64,000 bases of DNA from Urechis unicinctus (taxonomy: Eukaryota > Annelida > Polychaeta > Xenopneusta > Urechidae): NCBI GenBank assembly GCA_034190875.2, contig CM067350.1, positions 25,803,456-25,867,455 on the forward strand, given 5' to 3'. This document shows positions 47,401 to 60,657 of this stretch, piece by piece; position 1 is the first letter of the stretch; the number at the start of each line of letters is the position of its first letter. The position numbers and the translations under genes were made by a program. The notes beneath the pieces were generated by a model that worked only from the letters and a program-made list of their open reading frames with translations, was not told the origin of the DNA and searched no databases.

Positions 47401-48935
47401 AACAAACATCCAAACATACGAGATGCCCATGAGGACATGGGTGAACTTGGCGAACAGTGTCAGAAAATTTCAATATTGACCCAAAATTTACCAAGTTACT
47501 CTAGATTTATCGATAAAACCATGATTCAGAGTCTGACACAAGGAAAAGCATATTTTTTATTTAATAGTACCGCGGCCTGCCGTATTTGCCGCGCCACGCG
47601 CCCCGCGCCCCCTAGCCTAGAGCAAATTCCTTTGTTCAGCGCGTGAGGCAGGCTGTTGTAAACAAGCCCGCGCCGAGCCATTAGAAATGACACCCACTGT
47701 ACTTCAAACTTATTTTATGAGAAAACTGTCGGTTATTTTGAGCAGAAAATTACACATCTAAGTTCAGAATTGAATGGGCTTTCTTCGAAAGAAAACAAAT
47801 TCAAAATACGACCATTTACGACAGAGAAACGACGCGATAACTTCAGATTTCAGTCGTATTTTAACTTTGATTTGTTCGTGACCGGAAATGACATCAGCGA
47901 CTTCCCCAAAAGAATCATCATTCGGTAGACGCTCTCCATGGTAACATTTTACCCACGTTTTGTGACCCTCGAACGAATATCGTCGATTTTACAAGTGATC
48001 GAAAACAAATTGCCAATTTTAGCTGTTTTCCGAACTTTTACCGGCGATTCGTGAGAACACTACGCATAATTCCTGCTGGTATATCGCGTACGAAATGTTA
48101 CTCGAAAAGTAACCTTCAAATTCATGTTTAAATTTTCAAAATCGACCCAGTAGTATTCAACATATTGGGGTGTTAATGCATTTGGGGGGTCACTTTTTAA
48201 CTTTAAGCTCAGTTTGTGAGAAAACTATAAGACATAAACAATTAGATGAATAAGTTTCAAGTTCGGAAGTGTATGGGCTACCTTCAGATGCAAACATTTT
48301 TACGATACGACCATTAACGACGGAGTAATGACGCGATAAATTCGGATTGCACAGCTAAATAACGTTGTTTTGCTCGTAACCGGAAGTGACGTCATCGATA
48401 CAAAAAAAATACTTATCTTCCGATAGCCAGTGCTTCTGTGAACATTCGACCCAATTTTTATGACCATCCATCGAATATTGTTGAAGTTATAAGCGATTGA
48501 AAAATGTGGTAAAATACTACCACAAATTTTCGAGTGGGGGCTACGGGGCGAAATATGCATATTTTGTCATGATATTTGATATGGAAAGTTGGCGAATAAA
48601 TCAGGCTACAAGGAACTGTACACTTTTTAAAAATCGCACCGTAGGTTAAGATGATATTAAGGATTGAAAAATTCACAACGTGACCTTGACCTTAATATGA
48701 GATCAAGGTCAAAAGAAAAAGTCTCGGTTCTGCGCATCATTGACGCCTAACGATTGGTGAAAAAAAAATTGGAAAATATCAAAAATTGCGACCTGTATCG
48801 CGAAACAAAAAATTGTTAACAAACAAACATCCAAACTTACAAACGCGACTGACCAACGTAACTTGGCGTTATGATTACGCCAAGTTAACAAACCGGGGTG
48901 ATCGCCATAACTTGGCGTTATGACAACGCCAAGTT
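44412..48935 (+). repeat. Compound satellite block, 4.5 kb (M4-M3, M5-M1, M4-M3), double terminal hairpin
   Basis: Foldback 44412-44702, GC-rich patch, M4 (45002) and M3 (45503), then a degenerate start (GAGATGCCCATGAG) at about 45965. M5 (46431) and M1 variant (GACGGGAAGTGACGTCA at 46934) follow. Another degenerate start lies at about 47420, then M4 (47880) and M3 (48380). Perfect inverted repeats lie at 45805-45835 and 47259-47289. Two hairpins end it, at 48860-48886 and 48909-48935, separated by AACAAACCGGGGTGATCGCC. Confidence 0.6.
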
Positions 48936-49635
48936 GATAATCCACTGCATTGACAAATATATCAAGATATGAAAAAAAGAGTAGATGGAAACGATGACAT
49001 TAGCGATATGAAAGGCAAAATGTAGCATTGAAATTGTATAACTGGAGCTTAGGCTCAGCGGGACGGGAGGGTGGTGACTTTTAGAAACTATTGATTGCAC
49101 GTTTACTGGTTGTAAACTGAACAGAAAAGGTAGAGTTCATATGACAGCAAAGGATCACATGACCTTTAAGGTGCTGGTGAATGGTTTAGCATGTTTGTCA
49201 AGAAAGATAGGGCAGGCTATTTGCCCTTAACAGAAAGGTTATTATGAAGGGCAACTACTGAGCAGTACAGTGGGTTGTGGTGAGACCTGAGAATGCTTTA
49301 CCACACACATCTTACCATCATATCTTATGGACCCTAGTGATTCCATAATAACAGGATGTTACTTGAACATAGATCTTTTTATCTAAGTTTTCTGTGACAG
49401 TAGACACTGCAAATTGATAAGTGACAATTGAGAATGAATCAAGTCTTGTCCAACAGAGCATATAAAAAAGAAGGTGGGGTCATGCATCCATACACATCTG
49501 CACAGTATCACAAATCATTTTCGCAATGTTGTAACAGAGTATATCACAAGATCACGTGAAGAACACATGCATCTAAATAAACATGGAGTGAGCCTTGCTG
49601 TGTAGACACTGTAAGCAGCTGACCACAGTCTATAT
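48936..49635. other. Unique 700-bp spacer between two arrays
   Basis: The sequence has no similarity to either satellite family. It starts immediately after a terminal hairpin and stops immediately before ACAAGAGGCCCATGGG. It therefore marks a true 3' unit end and a true 5' unit end facing non-repeat DNA. No gene seen. Confidence 0.65.
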
Positions 49636-51099
49636 ACAAGAGGCCCATGGGAGCCATGTGGGAACTTGGCGAACTGCATCCAAATAATTGCAACATTTTC
49701 AGAACCGGGCCACAATTGACCAAAATCGGCCAAAAGTTACCTAAGTTATCATGGTTATCAAATTTTCGAGTGCGGGCTGCGGGGCGAAATATGCACAATT
49801 TATCATGACAATTGATATGAACAATTGGCCAATAAATCATGCTACAAGGAACTATAAATCTTTTTAAAGTCGCACCATACGTTAGGGTGATATCAAGGAT
49901 TGAGGCAAGGTTATCATGACCGGAAGTGACATCATCGACATCCACAATATTTAAGGATACGTCTTAGTATGTCTCGGAGAACATGTAAACCAATTTTTAG
50001 TACTATAGGACATTTATTGGTTGTTTATATGCGTTCGAAATATTCATCAAACTATTGTTGCCATTTGGACTGATCGCTCGATTTTTCGACCTTAGACGCC
50101 TGGGAAAACCGTGGGTTGGATGGCATCATATGTCAATAGAGGTACACAATGGTGTAAAATTTGTAACAATCCGACCATTATTAGCGGAGTTATTCGAGAT
50201 ACTAGTTTTTCACTTTTTCGTTGACAACTATCTTATTTTTGGTCATGGTCAAAACAAAACGTATCGGTTCTGCGCAACATTGCCGCCTATCGATTGAAGA
50301 ATAAAGAAATTAATAAAATTGTAGTATTGTCAACCAATTTTTATTAGCAACGGTTATGTAGGTCCGTATCCAAGAGGGTGACGGGTGAATCGGACAATAC
50401 CCCCCACTCAGCCTCAGTATTTTCGCTCATATGCCAAATTTATCCTTTAATCTTGGTCAGAATGGCAGCGTATGCTAGAAGATCTGCTTAGCTCATTTCA
50501 GATAATCCCTACATTAATTCCTAGTAACGGGTCTGAAGTTTACAATTACATTACACTTTCAGAATTTTAAGGTGTTTTAATATCAAATTATTATGCCCGT
50601 ATATATTAAGCAGTGAATGCGATTGGCCAAGATTACTAGGCGAATACAATTTCGCGATATTAACAATAGTCTCATGGTAAGTTAAGAATTGAGTTAGCCG
50701 CGGACGGTGGTAATATAAATTTATACCGGCGGCGTGCACAGCTAGAATTGGGTGGGCTTCCATAAAACTGTTTTCCGGGTTCATGATAGATTGACATTGA
50801 TTTAGCTGGCAAAAAGAAATTAATAATATATTAATAAGTTTCGCGGCGTGCCATAGTTGCCGCGTAAATGTCGTAATAATCGGACATTGGACTGGTCCGT
50901 ATTGCTGCTTGACGGCTTAACGCAAAGCGAGCTGGCAGCAGCGGTGACCTTTGTGAAACTATCAACCTTAAACATTCATTCAGAAGCCAAACAACATTAA
51001 GCAATAAAAAATCCGTATCAACCTATAATTAACAAAATTACAATGGATTTATCAATCATGTTGAGTGTTTAGCTGTTGTTGGCACCTGTAATACTTATT

Positions 51100-51126
51100 A
51101 ACTTGGCGTTATCATAACGCCAAGTT
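51100..51126. repeat. Terminal hairpin, perfect form (13-bp arms, 1-base centre)
   Basis: The arms AACTTGGCGTTAT and ATAACGCCAAGTT are exact complements. The same form occurs at 7852-7878, 10478-10504 and 44385-44411. Forms with 10-11-bp arms are at 2293-2319, 5620-5646, 13458-13484, 48860-48886, 48909-48935, 54865-54891, 59153-59179, 60631-60657 and 62498-62524. It always marks the 3' end of a unit. Confidence 0.85.
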
Positions 51127-52182
51127 ATGGCGATCGGCCCGGTTTGTAAGTTTGTGTGTTTGTGGGTGTGTGGGTGTGTGTGTTTGTTTGTTTGTTAACA
51201 ATTTTTTGTTTCGCGATACAGGTCGCAATTTTGGAAATTTTTCAATTTTTTCTTCGCCAATCGTTAGGAGTCAATGATGCGCAGAACCCAGATGTTTTGT
51301 TTTGACCTTGACCCAAAACTAAGGTCAGGGTCATCGAATAAGTGAAAAACTAGTACCTCGAATAACTCCGTTAATAATGGTCCGATCGTTACAAAACTTT
51401 ACACCATCGTGTAGCTCATTCAAATTGCAAACTTTTTCTAAATACATATACGGCGATCCAACCAATGGTTTTCCCAAGCGTCTAAGGTCGAAAAAAAGTG
51501 GTATCGGTCCAAATGGCAACAAAAGTTTCATGAATATTTTGAGCGCCTATAAAACCGTCAATACATGTCCGATGGTAATAAAATTTGGTTCACATGTTCT
51601 CAGCAACATACCAAGGCGTATCCTAAAATATCATGAATGTCGATGACGTCACTTCCGGTCACGAAAGCATCAAAGTTTTCAAAAAATGACACAAGTTCAA
51701 TGCTCAATATGTCCATACTTTAGTGTTCCATTTTTAAAACAGTTTAGATATTCTGAAAGTGTAATGTAATTGTAAACTTTTTCTAAATATACTTAGTTGT
51801 AAATAATGCATTGTTAAAAAAATTGTAGCAGGTCGAAAATTTCTGGTAACCAAAATCTCTCAACGTTTTAATTTCGCAATAAATTCACTAATTATCGTCC
51901 GATCGTAACAAAATTACCATTATCTAAAAGCTGACACAGTTACTAAACTTTGATAATTGACATACGCTATCAAAATATTCGTCGTTTTCAAAGCGCGTTG
52001 AGTTGAATAAACAAATTTCACTCAGTCAATTTTCGTCCAATTTTCGATTGCTAATAAAATCGTAAATATCAGTTCTATAATCATAAAAATCTGCTCAGCT
52101 GTTGTCATTGACAGCACGAATCGTGTTCTATTGAAATTAGATGAAATAATTGTTGTGGCACGAAAATTGGGAAAAAAAATTA

Positions 52183-52258
52183 TGTCCGTGTACTGGATTT
52201 GAACACCGGCCTCTGGCATGGAAGTCTAAAACATTCCCGCTACGCCACGCGGCCTAGC
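52183..52258 (-). pseudogene. tRNA(Trp)-like Pol III cassette, copy 10 (in the inverted unit)
   Basis: Both boxes read on the minus strand, followed there by a T8 run (A8 on the plus strand near 52172). Confidence 0.6.
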
Positions 52259-53779
52259 ACACTAGCATACATTGTCATATATGAATAATAACTATTACAG
52301 GTGCCAACAAGAGCTAAACACTCAACATGATTGATAAATCCATTGTAATTTTGTTAATTATAGGTTGATACGGATTTTTTATTGCTTAATGTTGTTTGGC
52401 TTCTGAGTGAATGTTTAAGGTTGATAGTTTCACAAAGGTCACCGCTGCTGCCAGCTCGCTTTGCGTAAAGCCGGCAAGCAGCAATACGGACCAGTCCAAT
52501 GTCCGATTATTACGACATTTACGCGGCAACTATGGCACGCCGCGAAACTTATTAATATATTATTAATTTCTTTTTGCCAGCTAAATCAATGTCAATCTAT
52601 CATGAACCCGGAAAACAGTTTTATGGAAGCCCACCCAATTCTAGCTGTGCACGCCGCCGGTATAAATTTATATTACCACCGTCCGCGGCTAACTCAATTC
52701 TTAACTTACCATGAGACTATTGTTAATATCGCAAAATTGTATTCGCCTAGTAATCTTGGCCAATCGCATTCACTGCTTAATATAAACGGGCATAATAATT
52801 TGATATTAAAACACCTTAAAATTCTGAAAGTGTAATGTAATTGTAAACTTCAGACCCGTTACTAGGAATTAATGTAGGAATTATCTGAAATGAGCTAAGC
52901 AGATCTTCTAGCATACACTGCCATTCTGACCATGATTAAAGGATAAATTTGGCATATGAGCGAAAATACTGAGGCTGAGTGGGGGGTATTGTCCGATTCA
53001 CCCGTCACCCTCTTGGATACGGACCTACATAACCGTTGCTAATAAAAATTGGTTGACAATACTACAATTTTTTTAATTTCTTTATTCTTCAATCGATAGG
53101 CGGCAATGATACGCAGAACCGATAAGTTTTGTTTTGACCATGACCAAAAATAAGATAGTTGTCAACGAAAAAGTGAAAAACTAGTATCTCGAATAACTCC
53201 GCTAATAATGGTCGGATTGTTACAAATTTTACACCATTGTGTACCTCCATTGACATATGATGCCATCCAACCCACGGTTTTCCCAGGCGTCTAAGGTCGA
53301 AAAATCGAGGGATCAGTCCAAATGGCAACAATAGTTTGATGAATATTTCGAACGCGTATAAAACAACCAATAAATGTCCTATAGTACTAAAAATTGTTTT
53401 ACATGTTCTCCGAGACATACTAAGACGTATCCTTAAATATTGTGGATGTCGATGGTGTCACTTCCGGTCATGATAACCTTGCCTCAATCCTTGATATCAC
53501 CCTAACGTATGGTGCGACTTTAAAAAGATTTATAGTTCCTTGTAGCATGATTTATTGGCCAATTGTTCATATCAATTGTCATGATAAATTGTGCATATTT
53601 CGCCCCGTAGCCCGCACTCGAAAATTTGATAACCATGATAACTTTGGTAACTTTTGGCCGATTTTGGTCAATTGTGGCCCGGTTCTGAAAATGTTGCAAT
53701 TATTTGGATGCAGTTCGCCAAGTTCCCACATGGCTCCCATGGGCCTCTTGTTATTTATATATGACAATGCATACTAGTG

Positions 53780-53828
53780 TGCTAGGCCGCGTGGCGTAGC
53801 GGCATAGTCTTAGACTATGTACACGGAC
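53780..53828 (+). pseudogene. tRNA(Trp)-like Pol III cassette, copy 11, B-box deleted
   Basis: The A-box-like word TGGCGTAGCGG is kept. About 29 bases including the B-box are missing between TTAGACT and the ACACGGAC end. The T8 run remains. It lies about 28 bases past the inserted unit. Confidence 0.6.
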
Positions 53829-54891
53829 ATAATTTTTTTTCCCAATTTTCGTGCCACAACAATTATTTCATCTAATTTCAATAGAACACGATTCGTGCTG
53901 TCGATGACAACAGCTGAGCAGATTTTTATGATTATAGAACTGATATTTACGATTTTATTAGCAATCGAAAATTTGACGAAAATTGACTGAGTGAAATTTG
54001 TTTTTTCAACTCAACGCGCTTTGAAAACGACGAATATTTTGATAGCGTATGTCAATTATCAAAGTTTAGTAACTGTGTCAGCTTTTAGATAATGGTAATT
54101 TTGTTACGATCGGACGATAATTAGTGAATTTATTTCGAAATTAAAACGTTGAGAGATTTTGGTTACCAGAAATTTTCGACCTGCTACAATTTTTTTAACA
54201 ATGCATTATTTACAACTAAGTATATTTAGAAAAAGTTTACAATTACATTACACTTTCAGAATATCTAAACTGTTTAAAAATGGAACTCAAAAGTATGGAC
54301 ATATTGAGCATTGAACTTGTGTCATTTTTTGAAAACTTTGATGCTTTCGTGACCGGAAGTGACGTCATCGACATCCATGATATTTTAGGATACGTCTTGG
54401 TATGTTGCTGAGAACATGTGAACCAAATTTTATTACCATCGGACATGTATTGACGGTTTTATAGGCGCTCAAAATATTCATGAAACTTTTGTTGCCATTT
54501 GGACCGATACCACTTTTTTTCGACCTTAGGCGCTCGGGAAAACCATTGGTTGGATCGCCGTATATGTATTTAGAAAAAGTTTGCAATTTGAATGAGCTAC
54601 ACGATGGTGTAAAGTTTGTAACGATCCGACCATTATTTACGGAGTTATTCGAGGTACTAGTTTTTCACTTATTCAATGACCCTGACCTTAGTTTTGGGTC
54701 ACGGTCAAAACAAAACCTCTCGGTTCTGCGCATCATTGACGCCTAGCGATGGGTGAAGAAAAAATTGGAAAATTTCAAAAACTGCGACCTGTATCGCGAA
54801 ACAAAAAAAAGGTTAACAAACATACATACATACATACAAACATACAAACCGGGGTGATCGCCATAACTTGGCGTTATGACAACGCCAAGTT

Positions 54892-57800
54892 AATAAAAAC
54901 TCAATTTGACAATTGAGGAACTTGGCGGTGAGTTAAAACTGCATTACGATTCGATAATCACATTGAAAAGAAGTTTTACAACCGCTAATATGACAATTTG
55001 GAAATTGTCAATTTTTTAAAGATCGCAAATCGCAAATTTTAGCTGTTTTCCGATTCCACTATTTTTCGACCTTAGGCGCTTGGAAAAACAGTTGGTTGAA
55101 TGATCACATATTTCATTAAAAAAGTTTGCAATTGGAATAAGCTACAAAATGGTGTAAACTATGTAACGATCCGACCATTATTAACGGAGTTATACAAGAT
55201 ACTAGTTTTTCACTTATTTGATGACCTTGACCTTAATTTTTGTTCAAGGCCAAAACAAATTTCCCCGGTTCTGCGCATTAGTGCCGCCTTACGATTGAAG
55301 TAAAAAAAATTAAAAAATTTGCAGAATTGCTACCTGTATCGCGGATCACAAAAAAACCCCACCATAATACATATACACCCATGAATCATGAAAACCATTA
55401 TGATTGCAAAGTGATTCATGGGAAATGAAAAATCATAAGGCACAAATCACCATTACGTTATTATCGTTATGATGTCTAGTGGGAACAATCGATAGCCAAG
55501 AGTGATAAAGAAGTATTGACTGGTATGGTTTCGTTTGCTGTGTGTTGCATCGATATGCTAAATTTTTGAGGGGACATACATTTTGACAGTCAATTGGACT
55601 GGTTCGTGTTGCAGCTTGCCGGCTTCACGCAAAGTGAGCTGGCAGCAGCGGCGACCTTTGTGAGACTATCTACCTTAAACATTCATTCAGAAGCCAAACA
55701 AAGTTAAGCAATCAAAAATCCGTATCAATCAATAATGAACAAAATTACTATGGATTTATCAATCATGTTGAGTGTTTAGCTGTTGTTGGCACCTGTAATA
55801 CTTATTATCTATATATGACAATGCTATTAGTGTGCTAGGCCCCGTGGCGTAGCGGCATAGTTTTGGACTTCCATGCCAGAGGCCGGTGTTCAAATCCCGT
55901 ACACGGATATAATTTTTTTTCCCAATTTTCGTGCCACACCAATTATTTTATCTAAATTCTATAGAACACGATTCGTGCTGTCGATGACAACAGCTGAGCA
56001 GTTTTTTATGATTATAGAACTGATATTTACGATTTTATTAGCAATCGAAAATTTGACGAAAATTGACTGAGTGAAATTTGTTTTTTCAACTCAACGCGCT
56101 TTGAAACCGACGAATATTTTGATAGCGTATGTCAATTATCAAAGTTTAGTAACTGTGTCAGCTTTTAGATGATGGTAATTTTGTTACGATCGGACGATAA
56201 TTAGTGAATTTATTGCGAAATTAAAACGTTGAGAGATTTTGGATACCAGAAATTTTCGACCTGCTGCAATTTTTTTAACAATGCATTATTTACAACTAAG
56301 TATATTTAGAAAAAGTTTACAATTACATTACACTTTCAGAATATCTAAACTGTTTTTAAATGGAACTCTAAAGTACGGACATATTGAGCATTGAACTTGT
56401 GTCATTTTTTGAAAACTTTGATGCTTTCGTGACCGGAAGTGACGTCATCGACATTCATGATATTTTAGGATACGTCTTGGTATGTTGCTGAGAACATGTG
56501 AACCAAATTTTATTACCATCGGACATGTATTGACGGTTTTATAGGCGCTCAAAATATTCATGAAACTTTTGTTGCCATTTGGACCGATACCACTTTTTTT
56601 CGACCTCAGACGCTTGGGAAAATGTTGGTTGGATCGCCGTATGTAAAATTAGAAAAAGTTTGCAATTTGAATGAGCTACACGATGGTGTAAAGTTTTTAA
56701 AAATCCGACCATTATTAACGGAGTTATTTGAGATACTAGTTTTTCACTTATTCGATGACCTTGACCTTAGTTTTTGGTCAAGGTCAAAACAAAACCTCTC
56801 GGTTCTGCGCATTATTCATGCCAAGCGATCGACGAAAAAAAAATTGAAAAATTTCAAAAATTGCGACCTGTATCGCGAAACAAAAATTGTTTACAAACAT
56901 ACATACATACATACATACATATAACAATCAAAGTTTGGCAATTGTATCAGCTTTCAGAAAATGTTAATTTTGTTACGATCGGACGATAATTAGTGAATTT
57001 ATTGCGAAATAAATAAGTTGAGAGATTTTGGTTACCAGAAATATTCGACCTGCTACAATTTTTTTAACAATGCATTATTTACAACTAAGTATATTTAGAA
57101 AAAGTTTACAATTACATTACACTTTCAGAATATCTAAACTGTTTAAAAATGGAACTCTAAAGTACGGACGTATTGAGCATTGAACTTGTGTCATTTTTTT
57201 AAAACTTTGATGCTTTCGTGACCGGAAGTGACGTCACCGACATCCACGATATTTAAGGATACGTCTTAGTATACTGCGGATAACATATGAACCAATTTTT
57301 ATTACCATCGGACATGTATTGACGGTTTTATAAGCGTTCGAAATATTCATGAAATATTTGTTGACATTTGGACCGATACCACGATTTTTCGACCTTAGAC
57401 GCTTGGGAAAACCGTTGGTTGGATGGTTCAATATGTGATCAGAAAAAGTTTGCAATTTGAATGAGCTACACGATGATGTAAATTATGTAACGATCCGACC
57501 ATTATTAACGGAGTTAATCGAGGTACTAGTTTTTCACTTATTCGATGACCTTGACCTTAGTTTTGGGTCAAGGTCAAAACAAAACCTCTCGGTTCTGCGC
57601 ATCATTGATGCCTAGCGATTGAAAAAAAAATCAATTGAAAATATCACAAATTGCGACCTGTATCACGAAACAAAAAAAAGTTAACAAACATCCAAACATA
57701 CAAACACACAAGAGGCACATGGGTACATGTGGGAACTTGGCGAAATGAATATAATTAATTGGAAAAATTTAAGAATCGGGCCTTAATTGACCTAAATGAA

Positions 57801-59179
57801 ATTTTCCTGATGCAGTTGGTAAAGTGCCCCCATATTACCCTTGGGCCTCTTGGTAATGTAGCGCGAGAGGCGCTGCGATTTGACCTGATTCCCGCAGCCA
57901 GCCGCTTCTCTCGAGCCGCGCGCTGGGCGCTGTGGATTCCTTTGTTCTGCGCGACAGGGCGGCTGCAGTGAAGAGCCAGCAGAATTGATACCCACTGTAC
58001 TTCAAACTTACTTTGTGAGAAAACTGTTGGATATTTAGAGCTGAAAATTATACACTATGTTCAGAATTGAATGGGCTTCCTTCTCGAGCAAACCAATTCA
58101 CAATACGACCATTCGCGACAGAGAAACGACGCGATAACTTCAGATTTTAGTCGAATTTTAACTTTCACTCGTTCGTGACCGGAAATGACGTCAGCGACTT
58201 CCCTAAAAGAATTATAATTCGGTTGACGCTCTCCATGGTAACATTCGAACCAAGTTTTATGATCCTCGAACGAATATTGTCGATTTTATAAGCGATGAAA
58301 AAAAAAAAATTGCCAATTTTAGCTGTTTTCCGAACTTTTACCGGCGATTCGTGAGAAAACTACGCATAATTCCTGCTGTTACAATGCGTACGAAATGTTA
58401 CTCGAAAAGTAACCTTCAAATTCATGTTTAAATTTTCAAAATCGACCCAGTAGTATTAAACATATTGGGGTGTTAATGCATTTGGGGGTCACTTTTTAAC
58501 TTTAAGCTCAGTTTGTGAGAAAACTATAAGACATAAACAATTAGATGAATAAGTTTCAAGTTCGGAAGTGTATGGGCTACCTTTAGGTGCAAACATTTTA
58601 CGATACGACCATTAACGACGGAGTAATGACGCAATAACTTTCGATTGCCCAGCTAAAAAACGTTGTTTTGTTCGTAACCGGAAGTGACGTCATCGACCAA
58701 AAAAAAAAAACACTTATCTTCCGATAGCCAGTGCTTCTGTGATTATTCGACCCAATTTTTATGACCATCCATCGAATATTGCTGAAGTTATAAGCGATTG
58801 AATATTGTTGTTAAGCACTACCACAAATTTTCGAGTGGGGGCTACGGGGCGAAATATGCATATTTTTTCATGATATTTGACATGGAAAGTTGGCGAATAA
58901 ATCAGGCTACAAGGAACTATAAACTTTTTCAAAATCGCACCGTAGGTTAAGATGATATCAAGGATTGAAAACTTCACAACGTGACCTTGACCTTAATACG
59001 AGGTCAAGGTCAAAACAAAACATCTCGGTTCTGCGCATTATTGACCCCTAACGATTGGTGGAAAAAAAATTGGAAAATTTCAAAAATTGCGACCTGTATC
59101 GCGAAACAAAAAATTGTTTACAAACATAGCCACAAACGGGACTGACCAATATAACTTGGCGTTATGATTACGCCAAGTT
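54892..59179 (+). repeat. Compound satellite block, 4.3 kb
   Basis: Begins after a hairpin with a diverged start (TAATAAAAACTC...GGAACTTGGCGG). It holds part of an M1-like module (55030-55300) and the ACATATACACCC segment. The GCTGC region, the cassette at 55835-55908 and M1 (56433) follow. An ACAT microsatellite (about 56898-56920) breaks into a second copy of the AATCAAAGTTTGGC block (56922 onward). Then come an M1 variant (57222), a foldback (57708-57853), a GC-rich patch, M4, and M3 (58678) with a perfect inverted repeat at 58982-59012. The hairpin 59153-59179 closes it. Confidence 0.6.
55835..55908 (+). pseudogene. tRNA(Trp)-like Pol III cassette, copy 12
   Basis: GGCCCCGTGGCG start, both boxes present, T8 follows. 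Confidence 0.6.
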
Positions 59180-60657
59180 AACAAGAGGCCCATGGGAACA
59201 TGTGGGAACTTGGCGAACTGCATCTAATTAATTGGAGAGATTTTCAGAATTGGGCCTTAATTGACCAAAATGAAATTTTCCTGATGCAGTTGGTAAAGTT
59301 CCCCCATGTACCCTTGGGCCTCTAGGTGATGTAGCGCGGGAGGCGCTGCGATTTGACCTGATTCCCGCAGCCAGCCGCTTCTCTCAAGCCGCGCGCTGGG
59401 CCGCTCGGGATTCCTTTGTTCTGCGCGACAGGGCGGCTGCAGTGAAGAGCCAGCAGAATTGACACCCACTGTACTTCAAACTTACTTTGTGAGAAAACTG
59501 TGGGATATTTAGAGCTGAAAATTACACACTATGTTCAGAATTGAATGGGCTTCCTTCTCGAGCAAACCAATTCACAATACGACCATTCGCGACAGAGCAA
59601 CGACGCGATAACTTCAGATTTCAGTCGAATTATAACTTTGATTCGTTCGTGACCGGAAATGACGTCAGCGACTTCCCTAAAAGAATTATAATTCGGTTGA
59701 CGCTCTCCATGGTAACATTCGAACCAAGTTTTATGATCCTCGAACGAATATTGTCGATTTTACAAGCGATCGAAAAAAAATTGCCAATTTTAGCTGTTTT
59801 CCGAACTTTTACCGGCGATTCGTGAGAAAACTACGCATAATTCCTGCTGTTACAATGCGTACGAAATGTTACTCGAAAAGTAACCTTCAAATTCATGTTT
59901 AAATTTTCAAAATCGACCCAGTAGTATTAAACATATTGGGGTGTTAATGCATTTGGGGGTCACTTTTTAACTTTAAGCTCAGTTTGTGAGAAAACTATAA
60001 GACATAAACAATTAGATGAATAAGTTTCAAGTTTGGAAGTGTATGGGCTACCTTTAGGTGCAAACATTTTTACGATACGACCATTAACGACGGAGTAATG
60101 ACGCAATAACTTTCGATTGCCCAGCTAAATAACGTTGTTTTGCTCGTAACCGGAAGTGACGTCATCGACATAAAAAAAACACTTATCTTCTGATAGCCAG
60201 TGATTCTGTGAACATTCGACCCAATTTTCATGACCATCCATCGAATATTGTTGAAGTTATAAGCGATGGAAAAATGTTGTAAAACACTACCACAAATTTT
60301 CGAGTGGGGGCTACGGGGCGAAATATGCATATTTTTTCATGATATTTGATATGGAAAGTTGGCGAATAAATCAGGCTACAAGGAACTGTAAACTTTTTTA
60401 AAAATCGCACCGTAGGTTAAGATGATATTAAGGATTGAAAAATTCACAACGTGACCTTGACCTTAATATGAGGTCAAGGTCAAAACAAAACATCTCGGTT
60501 CTGCGCATCATTAACGCCTAACGATTGGTGAAGAAAAAATTGGACAATTTTAAAAATTGCGACCTGTATCGCGAAACAAAAAAAGTGTTACTTACATCCA
60601 AACAAACATACAAACCGGACCGATCGCCATAACTTGGCGTTTCGATAACGCCAAGTT
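59180..60657 (+). repeat. Satellite unit, 1.48 kb (class C, shortest complete unit)
   Basis: Foldback 59180-59328, GC-rich patch to about 59465, M4 (CCGGAAATGACGTCA near 59653), M3 (60150), perfect inverted repeat 60452-60482, hairpin 60631-60657. It is delimited by start motif and hairpin on both sides. Confidence 0.75.

Larger units (their letters stand above)
51100..53752 (-). mobile_element. Complete 2.65-kb satellite unit inserted in reverse orientation
   Basis: Read on the minus strand it begins AACAAGAGGCCCATGGG (ending at 53752). It runs through M2, the GTCAACC segment, the GCTGC hairpin, the cassette (52183-52258) and M1 (motif 51644-51658). It ends with a perfect hairpin of 13-bp arms (51100-51126). 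The flanks CTGTAATACTTATT and ATTTATATATGAC join to restore the sequence seen uninterrupted in at least eight other units. TTA is present at both edges, so a 3-bp target duplication and insertion without duplication are both possible. Confidence 0.85.
49636..54891 (+). repeat. Full-length satellite unit (2.60 kb net) interrupted by an inverted unit
   Basis: 49636-51099 carries M2 (GTGACATCA variant near 49921) and the GCTGC region. 53753-54891 carries the cassette remnant, M1 (54353), a microsatellite and the hairpin at 54865-54891. Joined, the two parts are 2,603 bases, equal to other full units. The interruption is 51100-53752. Confidence 0.75.

Noticed and set aside
53442-53777. Open frame DVDDVTSGHD... 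on the M2 module, with an apparently conservative protein-level match to an M3 frame
   Set aside because: I compared about 48 codons of M2 and M3. Substitutions fell 4, 8 and 8 at codon positions one, two and three, so there is no third-position excess and no sign of coding selection.
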